Below, piece by piece: positions 14,041-15,464 of a stretch of 15,464 nucleotides of DNA; position 1 is the first letter of the stretch; each line of letters opens with the position of its first letter. Position numbers and translations under genes: made by a program. The notes below the pieces were generated by a model. The model searched no databases and had not been told where the DNA came from. It worked only from the letters and a program-made list of their open reading frames with translations. Source of the stretch: Muribaculaceae bacterium (GTDB lineage: Bacteria > Bacteroidota > Bacteroidia > Bacteroidales > Muribaculaceae); contig JAIDBM010000068.1 in NCBI GenBank assembly GCA_029056365.1, forward strand, positions 1 through 15,464, in the 5' to 3' direction.

Positions 14041-15464
14041 ATGGATTTGTTACAGCTTTTCAGTCCGGGTCAGGAGAGTATTGCCAGTACGCTGGTTCTA
14101 TACTCCTTTGTGATCGCAGCCGGTATATTTATCGGCAAACTGAAAATATTCGGTGTGTCGCTTGGCGTCACTTTCGTGCTGTTTGTCGGCATCCTCATGG
14201 GACACCTCGGTTATGTGGTGAACGGAGAGATACTCAAATTTGTGCGTGAGTTCGGCCTCATACTGTTTATTTTCTCGATTGGTCTACAGGTCGGGCCAGG
14301 ATTCTTTTCTTCATTCAAAGAAGGCGGCATAAGGCTTAATATGCTTGCTGTTACTGGTATAGCACTGAATGTTCTGATTGTGCTATGTATCTATTATTTT
14401 GGAAATGTACATGACATCAGCGCTCTTGTGGGCGTGATGAGCGGCGCCGTGACCAATACTCCCGGTCTGGCGGCTGCGCAACAGACAATAACCACAATGA
14501 CCTCAGGCCCGGAACAGGCCAATATCATGGCATCGGGTTATGCTGCGGCTTATCCCCTTGGTGTGGTGGGTATCATTCTCGCCATGTTCGTAGTCAAAGG
14601 CGTATTCGGCATAAAGGTGCAGGACGAGATAAAGGAGATAGAACAGGACCAGGAGAACGCCCAGCTCAAGCCATATATGCTTACAATCGAAGTAACCAAC
14701 AAGCTTGTAAGCGGCCACACCTTGCTCCAGCTTCACGATGTGATACAATGCAACTTTGTAATTTCGCGAATCATGAACAGCGACGGCAAGGTCGAGATTC
14801 CTCGGTCGAGCTCTCAGATTTTCACCGGCGACAGACTTTTCATTGTCTGCTCGGCACAGGATGCCGGACGTTTCAAGGCAGTGCTCGGTCCTGAAACCGA
14901 GACCGACTGGGAATCGGCACCTACACCGGTATACTCACGCCGTATAGTCATTACCAAAAGCGAATACAATGGCGTGGCACTTGGTTCGTTACGGCTGCAT
15001 AACGGATACAAACTCAATGCCACCCGTGTGAACCGTGCGGGCGTTGACCTGCTTGCGGCTCCCAACCTTCGCCTGCAGATGGGCGACCGCATAACTGTGG
15101 TAGGCAATCTTGACGATATAGACCGTCTGGCACAGCGGCTCGGCAACTCCATGAAGCGACTCAACCATCCGAATCTTATCACAATTTTCGTGGGCATAAT
15201 ACTTGGTATAGTGCTCGGCTCGATAAATATCGGTTTCGGCATGAAGCTCGGCCTCGCCGGAGGCCCGCTTGTTGTGGCGATACTCCTGAGCCGATTCGGA
15301 TACAAAGCCAAACTCGTTACCTATACATCATCTTCCGCGTCACTGTTGCTACGTGAGCTCGGCATATGTCTTTTCCTCGCATCGGTGGGTATCGCAGCCG
15401 GCAAAGGTTTTGCCGATGCAGTGTTCAATCCTACCGGCATGTGGTGGGTAATATGGGGCTTTAT
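14041..15464 (+). CDS. AspT/YidE-type transporter with two RCK_C domains, 3'-truncated by window edge
   Basis: Inner-membrane protein of the aspartate:alanine exchanger (AAE) family, with the YidE/YbjL/AspT duplication. The visible 474 codons stay open to the end of the window; relatives are about 550 residues. Layout: N-terminal membrane half (about 15-185) with the family motif SGAVTNTPGLAAAQQ at 134-148; two soluble TrkA-C/RCK_C domains (about 213-283 and 301-372); then a second membrane half from about 378, in which SSSASLLLRELGICLF mirrors the first half's REFGLILFIF. The RCK_C domains often bind small ligands and may gate transport. The start is the ATG at 14041, with no Shine-Dalgarno. 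It is divergent from the lipoprotein gene behind a good -7 element. The substrate cannot be read from sequence; dicarboxylic amino acids are only a family-based guess. Confidence 0.92.
   Translation, partial: MDLLQLFSPGQESIASTLVLYSFVIAAGIFIGKLKIFGVSLGVTFVLFVGILMGHLGYVVNGEILKFVREFGLILFIFSIGLQVGPGFFSSFKEGGIRLNMLAVTGIALNVLIVLCIYYFGNVHDISALVGVMSGAVTNTPGLAAAQQTITTMTSGPEQANIMASGYAAAYPLGVVGIILAMFVVKGVFGIKVQDEIKEIEQDQENAQLKPYMLTIEVTNKLVSGHTLLQLHDVIQCNFVISRIMNSDGKVEIPRSSSQIFTGDRLFIVCSAQDAGRFKAVLGPETETDWESAPTPVYSRRIVITKSEYNGVALGSLRLHNGYKLNATRVNRAGVDLLAAPNLRLQMGDRITVVGNLDDIDRLAQRLGNSMKRLNHPNLITIFVGIILGIVLGSINIGFGMKLGLAGGPLVVAILLSRFGYKAKLVTYTSSSASLLLRELGICLFLASVGIAAGKGFADAVFNPTGMWWVIWGF

Noticed and set aside
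1..15464. Defence island, prophage or insertion sequence
   Set aside because: All intact genes are housekeeping, envelope or transport families. No transposase, integrase, terminal inverted repeats or phage genes were seen on either strand.

Overview
The window reads as ordinary chromosomal DNA of a member of the order Bacteroidales (phylum Bacteroidota), possibly a gut lineage such as Muribaculaceae. The evidence is a MurF-alanine racemase fusion gene, a TPR/PD40-propeller/CRD/OmpA lipoprotein, a GSCFA-domain protein, gene starts without Shine-Dalgarno sequences, and good matches to the Bacteroidota -7 promoter element TAnnTTTG. The family-level placement is a guess; the order is fairly secure.

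Left part, plus strand (1-4860): the 3' part of a YeiH-type putative anion exporter, open at the window edge, is followed 10 bases later by a ComEC/Rec2 family DNA-uptake channel protein. A 170-base gap then holds a 29-base tandem repeat and a well-matched sigma-54-type promoter (GG-N10-GC). Next comes the heat-shock pair grpE-dnaJ, which ends at a perfect 16-bp stem-loop able to terminate transcription in both directions.

Middle and right, minus strand (4869-13779): a second, clearly different YeiH paralogue stands alone, with its own upstream region containing a short palindrome. A long minus-strand run follows, given here in transcription order: PorE-like OmpA lipoprotein, GSCFA protein, MurF-Alr fusion, dnaB, ispE, terminator. 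The first three genes are joined by a 1-base gap and a 4-base overlap, which suggests translational coupling. DnaB has its own candidate promoter overlapping the end of the alr gene. The run mixes envelope and peptidoglycan functions (OmpA lipoprotein, MurF-Alr) with replication (DnaB) and isoprenoid synthesis (IspE, which feeds undecaprenyl phosphate).

Right edge, plus strand (14041-end): the 5' part of an AspT/YidE-type transporter with two RCK_C (TrkA-C) domains runs divergently from the lipoprotein gene, behind a consensus -7 element, and leaves the window.

I see no mobile element, CRISPR array, defence island, tRNA or rRNA. Every gene belongs to a known family. The most interesting points are regulatory (sigma-54-type promoter plus tandem repeat at grpE-dnaJ) and contextual (two distinct YeiH paralogues about 4 kb apart, and a GSCFA protein coupled to cell-wall genes).
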